DNA of 64,000 nucleotides from Actinomycetota bacterium (GTDB taxonomy: Bacteria > Actinomycetota > Thermoleophilia > Gaiellales > Gaiellaceae), in contig VAWH01000072.1 in NCBI GenBank assembly GCA_005888315.1, positions 22,072 to 86,071 on the forward strand, read 5' to 3'. The position numbers and the translations under genes were made by a program. Positions 10,375-19,822 of the stretch are shown in pieces (positions within the stretch are counted from its first letter, which is position 1; the number at the start of each line of letters is the position of its first letter). The notes beneath the pieces were generated by a model. It saw only the letters and a list, made by a program, of their open reading frames with translations, had not been told where the DNA came from and did no database searches.

Positions 10375-11457
10375 TCAGGCAGGGAGCTGAACCGGTGGGT
10401 AACGGCGACGCACCTCGTCCACGTACGTGCTCAGATGCTCGGCGAGCGCAGGATCGTGGATCTCGAGCACGTTCTCCGCGTTCTGCTCGCCCGATCGGGA
10501 GAGGTTGAACGAGCCCATGAAGACGACGTCGTCGGCGACGACGATCTTCGCCTGCATGAAGTCGTGCACGGTGCCGAGGCCGTACGGCGTCGACGGCTTT
10601 CCGGTGAACCGGCCGGCGACCACGCGCTCGAGCAGCGGCAGCTTCCAGGCCACGTTCCCGTTTTCGTGCCACTGGTAGACGACGCCCTGGATCTGCGGCG
10701 CGTCGAGGCAGCCGGCGACGTCGAGCTTGCCCTCGGCGACGAGCTGCGCGAGCGTCGCGAGCACCGGAGCCGCGGTGATCACCGGCGAGCAGATGCGCAC
10801 CCGCTGCTTCGCGCGCCCGATCGCACCGGCGATCCGCGCTGATAGGTCCTCGCCGTAGCCGGGGGTGAACCAAGGCCGGATCAGCAGGCCGTCGACGTGC
10901 AGCCGCCTCGGCGCCACGAAGCCGGTCTCCTCGACGAGATCCTTGCCCCAGAGCTGCTCGAAGTCCTCGAGAAACGCCGTCCCCAGCTCCGAGGACTCGA
11001 CCGTGAGGATGACGTTCTCCTGCCGCGACCAGGAATCGTCCGTCCAATTCATCGACCCGCTCCACACCGCCTGCCGATCGCGGATGACGAACTTGTGGTG
11101 CATCAGGTCCGGCACACCCGCGACACCCTTCGCCGGCACACCGAGCGACTCGATCAGCTCGACGTCGGGCTCCGGCGGCGGCGGCACCGGGATCGGATTG
11201 CGGTGATCGATGTTGTAGACGATCCGGACGGCAACGCCTCGCGCGGACGCCTCGCGAATCGCGCCCCCGACGACCGCCGCCGTCTCGGGAGCGAGATGGA
11301 AGTCGTACTGCGCCAACTCCAGCGTCTCTCGCGCCTCGCCGAGCCAGTCCGCGATCGCGTGCGCGATCTCCAGCGGCTGCTGGCCGCCGTCAGTCAGAGT
11401 GCGAACCGTGAGCTTCGTCGAGGAGCTGGCCGCTGCCGAGATCGGCGCCACGTTCAA
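10375..11457 (-). CDS. Phospholipase D-like (HKD) protein, second motif altered
   Basis: 360 residues with two PLD-type halves. The first motif is intact: HHKFVIRDRQAVWSGSMNWT (about residues 120-139). In the second, MQAKIVVADDVVFMGSFNLS, the catalytic His of HxK is replaced by Gln, with an extra His four residues earlier (HDFMQAK). Proteins of this family cleave or transfer phosphodiesters (lipids or nucleic acid). No signal peptide, so probably cytoplasmic. The likely start (TTG 11457 or GTG 11451) lies inside the divergent gene at 11399, so the two starts overlap head to head. Confidence 0.75.
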   Translation of the reverse strand: MNVAPISAAASSSTKLTVRTLTDGGQQPLEIAHAIADWLGEARETLELAQYDFHLAPETAAVVGGAIREASARGVAVRIVYNIDHRNPIPVPPPPEPDVELIESLGVPAKGVAGVPDLMHHKFVIRDRQAVWSGSMNWTDDSWSRQENVILTVESSELGTAFLEDFEQLWGKDLVEETGFVAPRRLHVDGLLIRPWFTPGYGEDLSARIAGAIGRAKQRVRICSPVITAAPVLATLAQLVAEGKLDVAGCLDAPQIQGVVYQWHENGNVAWKLPLLERVVAGRFTGKPSTPYGLGTVHDFMQAKIVVADDVVFMGSFNLSRSGEQNAENVLEIHDPALAEHLSTYVDEVRRRYPPVQLPA

Positions 11458-11956
11458 CTTCTACCGGGAAGGCGCGCGCGCCGCGTTGCTGAGGCATCGC
11501 CTCGAGAACTACCTGGCGGCGCGCACGCACGCTCGCTTCCTCCTGGTCGGCGAGGCGCCGGGCTACCGTGGCGCCCGGATCAGCGGCCTGCCCTTCGCGT
11601 CCGAGCGCCAGCTCACCGGCACCGGCCCGGCCGAGGCGACGGCGACCATCGTCCGAGCGACCCTCGAGGAGTTGGAGCTCGAAGACGACGTCCTCTGCTG
11701 GAACGCGGTGCCGACGCATCCTGGCACCGAGACCGGGAACCGGCGCCCGACCCGGGTCGAGATCCACGCCGGCAGGCGCTTTCTCGAGCGCCTGGTGCCC
11801 GGCCGCCGCGTGATCGCGGTCGGACGCATCGCTGCCGCCGCCGCCGGTGGGACCTACGTGCGCCATCCCAGCCATGGCGGCGCCGAGGCGTTTCGTAACG
11901 GATTGCTACGATTCGCGGCCGGCGGGCGCCCAGTCCGCCGCTTCTCTGTCAGATGA
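11399..11956 (+). CDS. Uracil-DNA glycosylase-superfamily protein
   Basis: 185 residues. The UDG motif A is seen as [20 protein letters not shown] (residues about 47-66), and the motif B region as [16 protein letters not shown] near the C-terminus, the pattern of UDG family 4/5/6-like proteins. Probably removes uracil or a deaminated base, though some members of this group are not active glycosylases. GTG 11399 or GTG 11408 may be the start. The stop overlaps the rplM ATG (ATGA), so it is coupled to the ribosomal operon. Confidence 0.72.
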   Translation: MRTVSFVEELAAAEIGATFNFYREGARAALLRHRLENYLAARTHARFLLVGEAPGYRGARISGLPFASERQLTGTGPAEATATIVRATLEELELEDDVLCWNAVPTHPGTETGNRRPTRVEIHAGRRFLERLVPGRRVIAVGRIAAAAAGGTYVRHPSHGGAEAFRNGLLRFAAGGRPVRRFSVR

Positions 11957-12384
11957 AAACCTGGAACGCAAAGCCGGGCGAGATCGAGCGCCGCTGGTAC
12001 GTCGTGGACGCCGAGGGAAAAACCCTCGGTCGCTTGGCGACCCAGATCGCGGACACTCTGCGCGGGAAGACGAAGCCCCAGTACACGCCGCACATCGACA
12101 CCGGCGACTTCGTCGTCGTCGTCAACGCCGAGAAGATCGGCGTTACGGGCAACAAGCTCGACGACAAGCTCTACTACCGGCACTCGGGTTATCCGGGCGG
12201 CCTTCGCAGCCGGCCGCTGCGCGACCAGCTCGAGCGTCGGCCGACCGAGGTAATCCGCAAGGCGGTCAAGGGCATGCTCCCGCGCAACCGCCTCGCCCGG
12301 CAGCAGCTGACCAAGCTGAAGATCTACGCAGGGCCGAACCACCCGCACGAGGCCCAGGCGCCCAAGCCGCTGGAGGTGAAGTAG
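11953..12384 (+). CDS. rplM: 50S ribosomal protein L13
   Basis: 143 residues, standard length. N-terminal [39 protein letters not shown] and [11 protein letters not shown] are the L13 signatures. Large subunit assembly protein. First gene of the conserved rplM-rpsI pair; overlaps the upstream gene by 4 nt and ends 1 nt before rpsI. Confidence 0.97.
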   Translation: MKTWNAKPGEIERRWYVVDAEGKTLGRLATQIADTLRGKTKPQYTPHIDTGDFVVVVNAEKIGVTGNKLDDKLYYRHSGYPGGLRSRPLRDQLERRPTEVIRKAVKGMLPRNRLARQQLTKLKIYAGPNHPHEAQAPKPLEVK

Positions 12385-12385
12385 C

Positions 12386-12790
12386 GTGGCTACCGCCGCC
12401 GAGCCGGCTCAGTACCAGGGCACAGGCAAACGCAAGACCTCGGTCGCCCGCGTGATCCTGCGCCCAGGCGACGGGGCGACGTGGTTCAACGGCAAGACGA
12501 TCGAGGACTACTTCCCGCGCCTCACGCACCGCGAGCTGGCGCTTTCCCCGCTGAAGATCGCCGGCGTCGAGGGAACCTTCGACGTCCGAGTGCGGGTCCA
12601 CGGCGGCGGTCCGAGCGGGCAAGCCGGCGCGGTCCGCCACGGGATCGCCCGCGCGCTCGTCGAGGCCGATCCGAACCTGCGCGAGCCGCTCAAGCGGGCC
12701 GGCTTCCTGACACGCGACGCCCGCATCGTCGAGCGCAAGAAGGCCGGTCTCCACAAGGCCCGCAAAGCGCCGCAGTTCAGCAAGCGCTAG
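12386..12790 (+). CDS. rpsI: 30S ribosomal protein S9
   Basis: 134 residues. [17 protein letters not shown] at the N-terminus, [19 protein letters not shown] in the middle, and the positively charged C-terminal tail ending PQFSKR that reaches the P-site tRNA. GTG start 1 nt after the rplM stop. glmM follows 9 nt later, so this is probably a four-gene transcript. Confidence 0.97.
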   Translation: MATAAEPAQYQGTGKRKTSVARVILRPGDGATWFNGKTIEDYFPRLTHRELALSPLKIAGVEGTFDVRVRVHGGGPSGQAGAVRHGIARALVEADPNLREPLKRAGFLTRDARIVERKKAGLHKARKAPQFSKR

Positions 12791-12799
12791 CGTCGCCAC

Positions 12800-14059
12800 G
12801 TGCGTCGCTACTTCGGCACCGACGGTGTTCGGGGGATCGTCGGCGAGGACCTGACGATCGAGCTCGTCGAACGGCTCGGCAAGGCGGCGGCGCTCTGGTC
12901 GAAGGGCGGTCGCGTCTTCGTCGGCCGCGACACGCGCGGCTCGGGGCCGGAACTGGAAGAGGCGTTCGCACGCGGCATCGTCGAGGCCGGGGGAAACGCT
13001 GTCCTCGCAGGCGTGCTGCCGACCCCCGCCGTTGCGCTGCTCGCGCTCGACCTCGGCGTCGTCGTCTCGGCCTCGCACAACCCGCCCGAGTACAACGGGA
13101 TCAAGATCTTCGACCGCGACGGCCGGAAGCTGACTGATGCGGCCGAAGAGGAAATCGAGGCTCTGCTCGAGGCCGAGGGCCCCGGCGGAGGGAAGGTCGA
13201 CCGCGTCGATGTTGCGACCGACAGTTACCTCGAGCACATCGTCGAGCGCTTCGGCAGCGATCTCTCGCACCTCCGCGTCGCCGTCGACTGCGCCAACGGC
13301 GCCTACTCGGCGATCGCGCCGAAGGCGTTCGAGCAGCTCGGCGCGGAGGTGACCGCGGTCGCGGCCGAGCCGGACGGGACGAACATCAATCTCGGCTGCG
13401 GCGCCACCGATCTGTCTCTCCTGCAGCGCACCGTCCTCCAGGGCGACTTCGACCTCGGCGTCGCCTTCGACGGCGACGGCGACCGGATGCTGGCCGTCGA
13501 TGCCAACGGCACGCCGGTCGACGGTGACCAAATCCTGGCGATCCTGGCCGACCATCTCGGCGTCGAGCTCGTCGCGGTAACGCAGATGACGAACTTCGGC
13601 TTCCACCGCTTCGCCGAGGAGCGCGGGATCCGTCTGGTCACGACGGAGGTCGGAGACCGCTACGTGCTCGAGGCGCTGCGCAGCGAGGGCGGGCTCCTCG
13701 GCGGCGAGCAGTCGGGCCACATCATCTACTTGAAAGACCACGTCACCGGCGACGGCCTCGCCGCGGCAATGCTGCTCTGCGCCGCGCTCCGAGACCGCAC
13801 TCTTGCCAAGGCCGCCGCGGTGCTGCCGCGCTACCCCCAGGCGACAAACAATGTGCGTGTTGGCACGAAGTCCCTGTCCGACGACTTGTTCGCCGAGATC
13901 GAGCGAATCAACGCGGAGCTCGACGGCTCGGGCCGGATCCTCGTCCGCGCCTCCGGAACCGAGCCCGTCGTGCGCGTCCTCGCCGAGGCCGAAAATCCCT
14001 GGAAAGCGCAGGAGCTCTGTGCTAGGATCAGCGCTCTCGTAACACGAGAGCTCGGCTGA
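12800..14059 (+). CDS. glmM: Phosphoglucosamine mutase
   Basis: Interconverts glucosamine 6-phosphate and glucosamine 1-phosphate for UDP-GlcNAc synthesis. 419 residues, slightly shorter than the usual 445. Motifs: YFGTDGVRG, the phosphoserine loop VVSASHNPPEYNGIK, metal-binding AFDGDGDRML, sugar-binding GGEQSGHII, and the phosphate-binding RASGTEPVVRV. The last codons contain a perfect hairpin (GCTCTCGT-aac-ACGAGAGC). glmS follows, so two consecutive steps of amino sugar synthesis are adjacent. Confidence 0.95.
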   Translation: MRRYFGTDGVRGIVGEDLTIELVERLGKAAALWSKGGRVFVGRDTRGSGPELEEAFARGIVEAGGNAVLAGVLPTPAVALLALDLGVVVSASHNPPEYNGIKIFDRDGRKLTDAAEEEIEALLEAEGPGGGKVDRVDVATDSYLEHIVERFGSDLSHLRVAVDCANGAYSAIAPKAFEQLGAEVTAVAAEPDGTNINLGCGATDLSLLQRTVLQGDFDLGVAFDGDGDRMLAVDANGTPVDGDQILAILADHLGVELVAVTQMTNFGFHRFAEERGIRLVTTEVGDRYVLEALRSEGGLLGGEQSGHIIYLKDHVTGDGLAAAMLLCAALRDRTLAKAAAVLPRYPQATNNVRVGTKSLSDDLFAEIERINAELDGSGRILVRASGTEPVVRVLAEAENPWKAQELCARISALVTRELG

Positions 14060-14182
14060 CCGGACGCGACGCAGCGGCCGGAGGAGCAGCCGGGCTTTGT
14101 GCATTTATGGGAGCGATCGGACAACGTCCCTCGATCGAGGCTTCACCCGGAAGTTAGGTCAGGCACGAAGGGAGAGCTTCAG

Positions 14183-16009
14183 ATGTGCGGGATCATCGGA
14201 TACGTCGGACGGAGACCGGCCAAGGCTCTTCTTCTCAACGGCCTCGAGCGGCTCGAGTACCGCGGCTACGACTCGGCCGGTCTGGCGTTACTCGAGGCCG
14301 AAGGGCTCGACTACGTCCGCGCCGTCGGCAATCTCCAGGCGCTGAAGGAGGCGGTCGGCGACAACGGCTCGGTGTCGACGACCGGTCTCGGCCACACGCG
14401 CTGGGCCACACACGGCCGCGTCTCCGAGTTGAACGCGCATCCGCTGGCCGGCTGCGACGAGGACAAGATCGCCGTCGTCCTGAACGGGATCGTCGAGAAC
14501 TTCCGCGAGCTCAAGGCCGCGCTCGAGGCCGAGGGTCACATCTTCCGCTCCGAGACCGACGCCGAAGTCGTCACCCATCTCGTCGAGCGCCACTATCGCG
14601 GTGACCTGGCCGCGGCCGTCCACGCCGCCTACAAGGAGCTCGAAGGCCACTTCGCCTTCGTCGTCGTCCACCACGATCACCCGGGCGAGCTCGTGGGGGC
14701 GCGCCTGCAATGCCCGCTGCTCGTCGGCGTCGGAGAGGGCGAGATGTTCCTCGCCTCCGCAACGGCGGCCTTCCTGGGGGAGACGCGCAGGATTCAGCTG
14801 ATCGACGACGACGAGATCGTTGCGATCACCCCCGAGGGCACGCGGTTCCTGCATGTCGAGAACGGCGAGGTCGAGCGCGAGACGCTCGAGGTCGACTGGG
14901 ACGAGGAGGCAGCCGAGAAGTCGGGCTACGAGACCTTCATGCTGAAGGAGATCTACGAGCAGCCCGACGCGGTCAAGGAGACGCTGGGGGACCGAGTCCG
15001 CCACGGCCACCTCGTGCTCGAGAGCCTCGGCCTCACCGACCAAGAGCTGCGGAACCTGCGCCGGATCGTCATCCTCGCCTGCGGCACCGCCTACCACTCA
15101 GGGGTCGTCGGGCGCTACATCATCGAGGAGTGGGCTCGGATCCCCGTCGAGCCCGACATCGCCAGCGAGTGGCGCTACCGGAATCCGGTGCTCTCCAAGG
15201 ACACGCTCGTGATTGGGATCTCGCAGTCGGGCGAGACCGCGGACACGCTCGCCGCGATGCGGCTCGCCCGCGAAAAGGGTGCGCGCACGCTGGCGATCAC
15301 GAACATGATGGGTTCCCAGATCACGCGCGAAGTCGACTCGTCGCTCTACACGCGCTGCGGTCTCGAGGTCGGCGTCGCCGCGTCGAAAACCTTCACCGCG
15401 CAGGTCGCGCTGCTCTCGCTCGTCGCGCTCAAGCTCGCCGAGGTGCGCAAGACGCTGCCGCCCGAGGAGGTCGAACTGATCCTCGACGAGCTCTACGCGC
15501 TGCCGACGAAGATGACCGCCTTCCTCGAAGGGCACCACCCGATCGAGGAGATCGCCGAGCGCTTCCACGACAAGCCGTTTTTCCTCTACCTGGGCCGCCA
15601 CATCGGCCTGCCCGTGGCGCTCGAAGGGGCTCTCAAGCTGAAGGAGATCTCATACATCCCGACCGAGGCCTACTCGGCTGGCGAGATGAAGCACGGCCCG
15701 ATTGCGCTGCTCGACGAGGAGACGCCGGTTGTCTGCGTCGCCACCAAATCGCACGTCTACGAGAAGGTGATCTCGAATATCCAGGAGGTCCGCGCCCGCG
15801 GCGCCCACGCGATCGCGATCGCCACCGACGGGAACGAGGACATCCAGCACCATGCCGACGACGTCATCTTCGTGCCGCGGTCGCCTGCGTTCCTGCAGGC
15901 CGTCCTCGCGGTGCTGCCATTGCAGCTGCTCGCCTACCGGATCGCACGGCTGCGCGGGTTGAACGTCGACCAGCCGCGGAACCTGGCGAAGACCGTCACA
16001 GTGGAGTAG
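14183..16009 (+). CDS. glmS: Glucosamine--fructose-6-phosphate aminotransferase (isomerizing)
   Basis: Makes glucosamine 6-phosphate from fructose 6-phosphate and glutamine. 608 residues: Ntn amidotransferase domain starting at the nucleophile Cys (MCGIIGYVG) with GHTRWATHG, then two SIS isomerase domains (SQSGETADTLAAMR; ALKLKEISYIPTEAYSAGEMKHG) and the usual end PRNLAKTVTVE. ATG 14183 is fixed because Cys2 must become the N-terminus; ribosome site GGGAGAG at about 14169. The 123-nt leader shows no glmS ribozyme core that I can recognise. Its last about 30 codons are duplicated at 17395. Confidence 0.97.
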   Translation: MCGIIGYVGRRPAKALLLNGLERLEYRGYDSAGLALLEAEGLDYVRAVGNLQALKEAVGDNGSVSTTGLGHTRWATHGRVSELNAHPLAGCDEDKIAVVLNGIVENFRELKAALEAEGHIFRSETDAEVVTHLVERHYRGDLAAAVHAAYKELEGHFAFVVVHHDHPGELVGARLQCPLLVGVGEGEMFLASATAAFLGETRRIQLIDDDEIVAITPEGTRFLHVENGEVERETLEVDWDEEAAEKSGYETFMLKEIYEQPDAVKETLGDRVRHGHLVLESLGLTDQELRNLRRIVILACGTAYHSGVVGRYIIEEWARIPVEPDIASEWRYRNPVLSKDTLVIGISQSGETADTLAAMRLAREKGARTLAITNMMGSQITREVDSSLYTRCGLEVGVAASKTFTAQVALLSLVALKLAEVRKTLPPEEVELILDELYALPTKMTAFLEGHHPIEEIAERFHDKPFFLYLGRHIGLPVALEGALKLKEISYIPTEAYSAGEMKHGPIALLDEETPVVCVATKSHVYEKVISNIQEVRARGAHAIAIATDGNEDIQHHADDVIFVPRSPAFLQAVLAVLPLQLLAYRIARLRGLNVDQPRNLAKTVTVE

Positions 16010-16056
16010 ATTCGGTTGGCGGAACCGTCGGCGCGTCTGCGGTGTAGAGGAGACGA

Positions 16057-17394
16057 ATGAAGAGAAGCGCGCTCGCAGTGCTGGTCGCCTTCGTAACGCT
16101 GGCCGCAGTCGCGGCCGCCGCTTCGTCGCGCGCGCCCACAGTGGCCGTCCCTCAGGCCGCGAAATCGCCCGCGAAGGAGGTTCGGCCCCTGTTGGCGGTC
16201 GTGCCCGGCGCGCGCGGCCCCGTCCTCGGGCGCGCGGACAAGCGCGCGATCTGGGTCGCGCGGCGGAGTCCAAAGGTTCGCCTCTACAACAGCGTCCGCG
16301 CGTGGGCCTTCGCGCCGGAGGCGAGCGCGATCGCGCTCGCGACGCAGCCGGAGGCCAGCGACGGGGGTGCGAAGCTCCACTTTGTCGAGCCGTGGCTGCT
16401 GTCGCGTGTCGCGGTGAGTCGTCTCCCGTGGGGGAACGTCGCCGCGCTTGCGTGGGGGGACGACCGCGTCAACGTCGTTCTGCAGGATTCGGGCCAGATC
16501 GAGATCGTGAGCGTCGACGCCGCGACGCACCGCGTCTCGGTCCCCGCGAAGATCGACCGCGCGCTCGTCGGTAGCGATCGGGCCGGTGGCAGGCTCGTGC
16601 TCCTGACCGCTCCCGCCCACGGGATCGGGACCGCGTCTCTCGTGGTCATAGAGCCCACGGGCGTGCTGCGGTCCGTCACGCTGGCCGAGACCCAGGCCGG
16701 CACCGACGCAGGCGACAAAGACAGCCCACCGGACTTCGCCAAGATGCGTCAGAACATCCCGGCGCTCGCCGTCGAGCCCGACGCCGGCCGCGCGTTCGTG
16801 ATTCCGGCGAACGGGTCGGTCGCGGAGGTCTCCCTCTCGACCCTCGCCGTCTCGTACCACTCGCTCGCGCAGCCGGTCTCGCTACTCGGCCGCCTCCACG
16901 ACTGGGTCGAGCCGAAGGCCGAGGCCAAGGGCCTCACCGGCCCTGTCCGCACCGCCCGCTGGCTCGGCAGCGGCGTCGTCGCGGTCACCGGAGGCGATGA
17001 GACCGCAACCGTGGACGCGAGCAACCAGGTCCATGTCAGCTGGGCGCCCGCCGGGCTGACGCTGATCGACACGAACACTTGGGGGACGAAGCTGATCGAT
17101 CGGGGCGCGGATTCGTTCGCCGTCGACGGCGATTCGCTGCTCGTCACCGGCTCGACCTGGAGCGACAGCGACCGAACCGGGATGGGGCTTGCGGTCTACG
17201 GTTTCGACGGCGCGCGAAAGCTTTCCGTCTTTCGCGGCGATGCCGCGCGGGTCGTACTTGCCTTCCGCGGCAAGGCGTATGTCGATCTCGGTCGGCCGTA
17301 TACGGCGACGGTGGTCGACCTCGCGAGCGGACGCATCCTCGCCGACCGCCATGCGCCGCTGGCGCGGCTCCTGATCGGAGACGGCTCGAATTAG
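16057..17394 (+). CDS. Secreted beta-propeller-like hypothetical protein
   Basis: 445 residues. A signal peptide (KRSALAVLVAFVTLAAVAAAA) precedes a domain of repeated beta-strand blades (for example LYNSVRAWAFAPEASAIALAT, VAALAWGDDRVNVVLQD, LAVEPDAGRAFVIPANGSVAEV) that reads like a degenerate WD40/YVTN propeller. No catalytic motif. Ribosome site GAGGAG 6 nt before the ATG. It is sandwiched between intact glmS and a duplicated glmS 3' end, and its stop codon is in frame with that remnant, so it may have entered this site with the duplication. Confidence 0.65.
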   Translation: MKRSALAVLVAFVTLAAVAAAASSRAPTVAVPQAAKSPAKEVRPLLAVVPGARGPVLGRADKRAIWVARRSPKVRLYNSVRAWAFAPEASAIALATQPEASDGGAKLHFVEPWLLSRVAVSRLPWGNVAALAWGDDRVNVVLQDSGQIEIVSVDAATHRVSVPAKIDRALVGSDRAGGRLVLLTAPAHGIGTASLVVIEPTGVLRSVTLAETQAGTDAGDKDSPPDFAKMRQNIPALAVEPDAGRAFVIPANGSVAEVSLSTLAVSYHSLAQPVSLLGRLHDWVEPKAEAKGLTGPVRTARWLGSGVVAVTGGDETATVDASNQVHVSWAPAGLTLIDTNTWGTKLIDRGADSFAVDGDSLLVTGSTWSDSDRTGMGLAVYGFDGARKLSVFRGDAARVVLAFRGKAYVDLGRPYTATVVDLASGRILADRHAPLARLLIGDGSN

Positions 17395-17484
17395 CCGCTG
17401 CAGCTGCTGGCCTACCGGATCGCACGGCTGAGGGTCAACGTCGACCACCCCCGGAACCTGGCGCAGACGGTCACGGTCGAGTAG
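17395..17484 (+). pseudogene. glmS: Duplicated 3' end of glmS
   Basis: The 29 codons after the preceding stop read PLQLLAYRIARL then VNVDHPRNLAQTVTVE and a stop, matching the last 30 residues of the glmS at 14183 with one codon deleted and a few substitutions. DNA identity by eye is about 85%, so it is not a fresh copy. There is no start codon; it is a remnant. The 3' end of glmS is the classic recognition site of Tn7-type elements and a target of some integrases, but none is present here. A decayed recombination scar is the most economical reading. Confidence 0.8.
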
Positions 17485-17518
17485 CGCCCTCGGTCTCGCC
17501 GCCGCGCTGACGCTGGCG

Positions 17519-18505
17519 GTGGCTCCCTGGTCCTCTCAGCACGCGACGACGGTCCCAACGTTCCGCAGCGCGGCACTCGCCTACGAGCGCGTCGACGGCC
17601 GGAAATCGTCGATCTGGGTCGCAAACGCCGATGCGTCGCATCCCCGCCGGATCGCGCGGGTGGGATATGCGCCTTCGTTGTCGCCTGACGGCCACTGGCT
17701 GACGTACGCGTTGCCCTCGCGGCGCGGCGGGCTCGGTGCCGTCCAACTTGTGAACCTCGTCAGCGGCAAGTCGCGACCGATCGGCCACGTCGGTGTGGTG
17801 TGGTCTCCGGAGAGCCGACGACTCGCGCTGCTGGACGAGACGGGCCTCTCCGTGCTCGAAATCACCTCCCGACGCCGACGAATCGTTTTGAAGCTGCGGA
17901 ACCTCGCGCTCGGTTCCTTCGATTCCGGTGGGACCGCTCTCACCTACGCACAGGACAACGGCAAAGCTGGACGCGCGCGGCGCAGCGACGTCTACACCGT
18001 TCGGTTGTCGGACCGGAAGGTGAACCGGCTGACGCGCAACGGCCACAGCGACGACCCAACTTGGGGCGGAGGCTGGATCGCGTACCGGCGTTTCCGCTTT
18101 TCCAACGAGTGGGCGATCGGCTCCGTCCGTGTGATGCGAAGCGACGGAAGCGGCGATCGGCTCATCGCGCGCGGCCACGATGACGTCTCGCAAGCAGAGC
18201 AGGGCATCGAGCCGGTCCAACTCTCGGCGCGCGGAAAGCACCTTGTTGTGTGCCTCGCCTTCGAGTTCGGCTGCCCCCCGGCGGCTTTCACGATCCCCGC
18301 CGGCCGGCGCGTGCGGTTGTCCTTCCGGAGAAACCCGCGCACGCTGCCGACGCCCGATGGAATCTCACGGGATGGCGCGGAGATCCTCGTCAGCGAGGAT
18401 CCGTTCGAGAGCAATCTCGGCTACCACGTTTATGTCGTTCCTTTCGGCGCCGGGAAGACCCGGCTCCTCCTGCGCGGCGCTCGCTCGCCCAGCTGGACGC
18501 GCTGA
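17519..18505 (+). CDS. Secreted TolB/PD40-like propeller protein, 5' end uncertain
   Basis: 328 residues from GTG 17519. Blades of the type IWVANADASHPRRIARVGYAPSLSPDG (in parts), VVWSPESRRLALLDETG and PDGISRDGAEILVSEDP resemble TolB-type WD40-like repeats. Upstream in the same frame, codons 17480-17518 encode a good hydrophobic signal core (ALGLAAALTLAVA) preceded by an Arg/Ser stretch, but no ATG, GTG or TTG occurs there; that segment begins inside the glmS remnant. The native start was probably lost or replaced by the recombination, so secretion and even expression are in doubt. Confidence 0.6.
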   Translation: MAPWSSQHATTVPTFRSAALAYERVDGRKSSIWVANADASHPRRIARVGYAPSLSPDGHWLTYALPSRRGGLGAVQLVNLVSGKSRPIGHVGVVWSPESRRLALLDETGLSVLEITSRRRRIVLKLRNLALGSFDSGGTALTYAQDNGKAGRARRSDVYTVRLSDRKVNRLTRNGHSDDPTWGGGWIAYRRFRFSNEWAIGSVRVMRSDGSGDRLIARGHDDVSQAEQGIEPVQLSARGKHLVVCLAFEFGCPPAAFTIPAGRRVRLSFRRNPRTLPTPDGISRDGAEILVSEDPFESNLGYHVYVVPFGAGKTRLLLRGARSPSWTR

Positions 18506-18541
18506 AGCTTCGACGGCCACGGGGCGGGTAACGTCGCCCGC

Positions 18542-19822
18542 GTGAGCGTCCTCTCGACGATCGGCAACGGCCTCTGGAACGCCTTCCAGATGGCCTGGGA
18601 AGTGTGGTGGGCGCTCGTCCTCGGTTTCGCGCTCTCAGGGATCGTTCAGGCGTGGGTGCCGCGGTCGCGGATCGAGCGCGCGCTCGGCGGCCGCGGGCCG
18701 CGGGAGATCGGCCTCGCGACGGGGCTCGGCGCGGCGTCGTCGTCGTGCAGCTACGCCGCGATCGCGATCGCGAAGTCGATGTTCGCGAAGGGTGCGAGCT
18801 TCGCCTCGGCGATGGTGTTCCAGTTCGCCTCGACGAACCTCGTCTTCGAGCTCGGGATCGTGATCTGGGTCTTCATCGGCTGGCGGTTCACTCTGGCGGA
18901 GCTCGTAGGCGGGTTGGTCCTCATCGCCCTGATGTGGCTCGGTCTGCGGCTGTTCGTGACGCGGCGGCTGGAGGACGAGGCGCGCCGGCACGCAGAGGCT
19001 GCCGAAGCCGGCCACCAGCACGCGTCTGCCGGGACCGCGGGCCTATTCCTTCGCCGGCGGCTGACCTCGGTACAGGCGTGGTCCGACGTCGCCCACAACT
19101 TCCGCGGCGACTGGGAGATGCTCTGGAGGGAGATCATCAGTGGCTTCGTGATCGCCGGTTTCATCTCGCTGCTGCCGAAGGATTTCTTCAACAGCCTCTT
19201 CGTCACCGACGCGTCGCCGCCGGTGCGGCTGCTCGAGAACGTCGTCCTTGGGCCGATCGTCGCCGTGCTCTCGTTCGTCTGCTCGGTCGGGAACGCCCCG
19301 CTGGCAGCGGTGCTTTGGGGAGGCGGGATCTCCTTCGCCGGCGTGATCGCGTTCATCTACGCCGACCTGCTGATCATTCCGATCGTTATCGCGTACACGA
19401 AGTACTACGGCCGCGAGCTGACCGTTCGTCTCGTCGCGATCATGTTCGCCGCGATGGTGCTGGCCGCGCTCGCGGTCGACGGAATCTTCAGCGCGGCCGG
19501 GCTCGTGCCCTCGAAGCGCCCCTCGATCGACTCGATCTCGAGCCGCGGCATCTCCTGGAACTACACCACCTTTCTGAACATCGTCTTCCTTGCGGTCGCT
19601 GCGGTCCTCGTCGCGCTGACGCTCCGCCGGGGCGCGAGGGATCCCGTCTGCGGGATGACGGTCGACCGCGGTGCGGGCAAGCCGACCTCGACGTATGCAG
19701 GCCACACCTACTACTTCTGCGGCGAGGGCTGCAAGGCGAAGTTCGAGGCCGAGCCGGAGCGCTACGTCGACGCAGCGGGGCGGCAGGCGGTCGCCCTGGG
19801 CCACGCCGGCGAACCGCGCTAG
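18542..19822 (+). CDS. ArsP/YraQ-type permease fused to a YHS metal-binding domain
   Basis: 426 residues. About eight membrane segments with the permease (DUF318) signatures: GLGAASSSCSYAAIAIAKSMF and SFVCSVGNAPLAAVLWGGG, each with a conserved Cys; relatives transport organoarsenicals or other metal(loid) compounds. The C-terminal 50 residues form a YHS domain: DPVCGMTVDRGAG followed by TYYFCGEGCKAKFEAEPERY, a soft-metal binding module usually found on copper ATPases. A fusion of the two suggests metal or metalloid export. GTG start. The stop shares the palindrome CTAG with the stop of the convergent arfB gene. Confidence 0.83.
   Translation: MSVLSTIGNGLWNAFQMAWEVWWALVLGFALSGIVQAWVPRSRIERALGGRGPREIGLATGLGAASSSCSYAAIAIAKSMFAKGASFASAMVFQFASTNLVFELGIVIWVFIGWRFTLAELVGGLVLIALMWLGLRLFVTRRLEDEARRHAEAAEAGHQHASAGTAGLFLRRRLTSVQAWSDVAHNFRGDWEMLWREIISGFVIAGFISLLPKDFFNSLFVTDASPPVRLLENVVLGPIVAVLSFVCSVGNAPLAAVLWGGGISFAGVIAFIYADLLIIPIVIAYTKYYGRELTVRLVAIMFAAMVLAALAVDGIFSAAGLVPSKRPSIDSISSRGISWNYTTFLNIVFLAVAAVLVALTLRRGARDPVCGMTVDRGAGKPTSTYAGHTYYFCGEGCKAKFEAEPERYVDAAGRQAVALGHAGEPR

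Noticed and set aside
14060..14182. Possible glmS ribozyme or riboswitch in the glmS leader
   Set aside because: No recognisable glmS ribozyme core, and the leader has a normal ribosome site.
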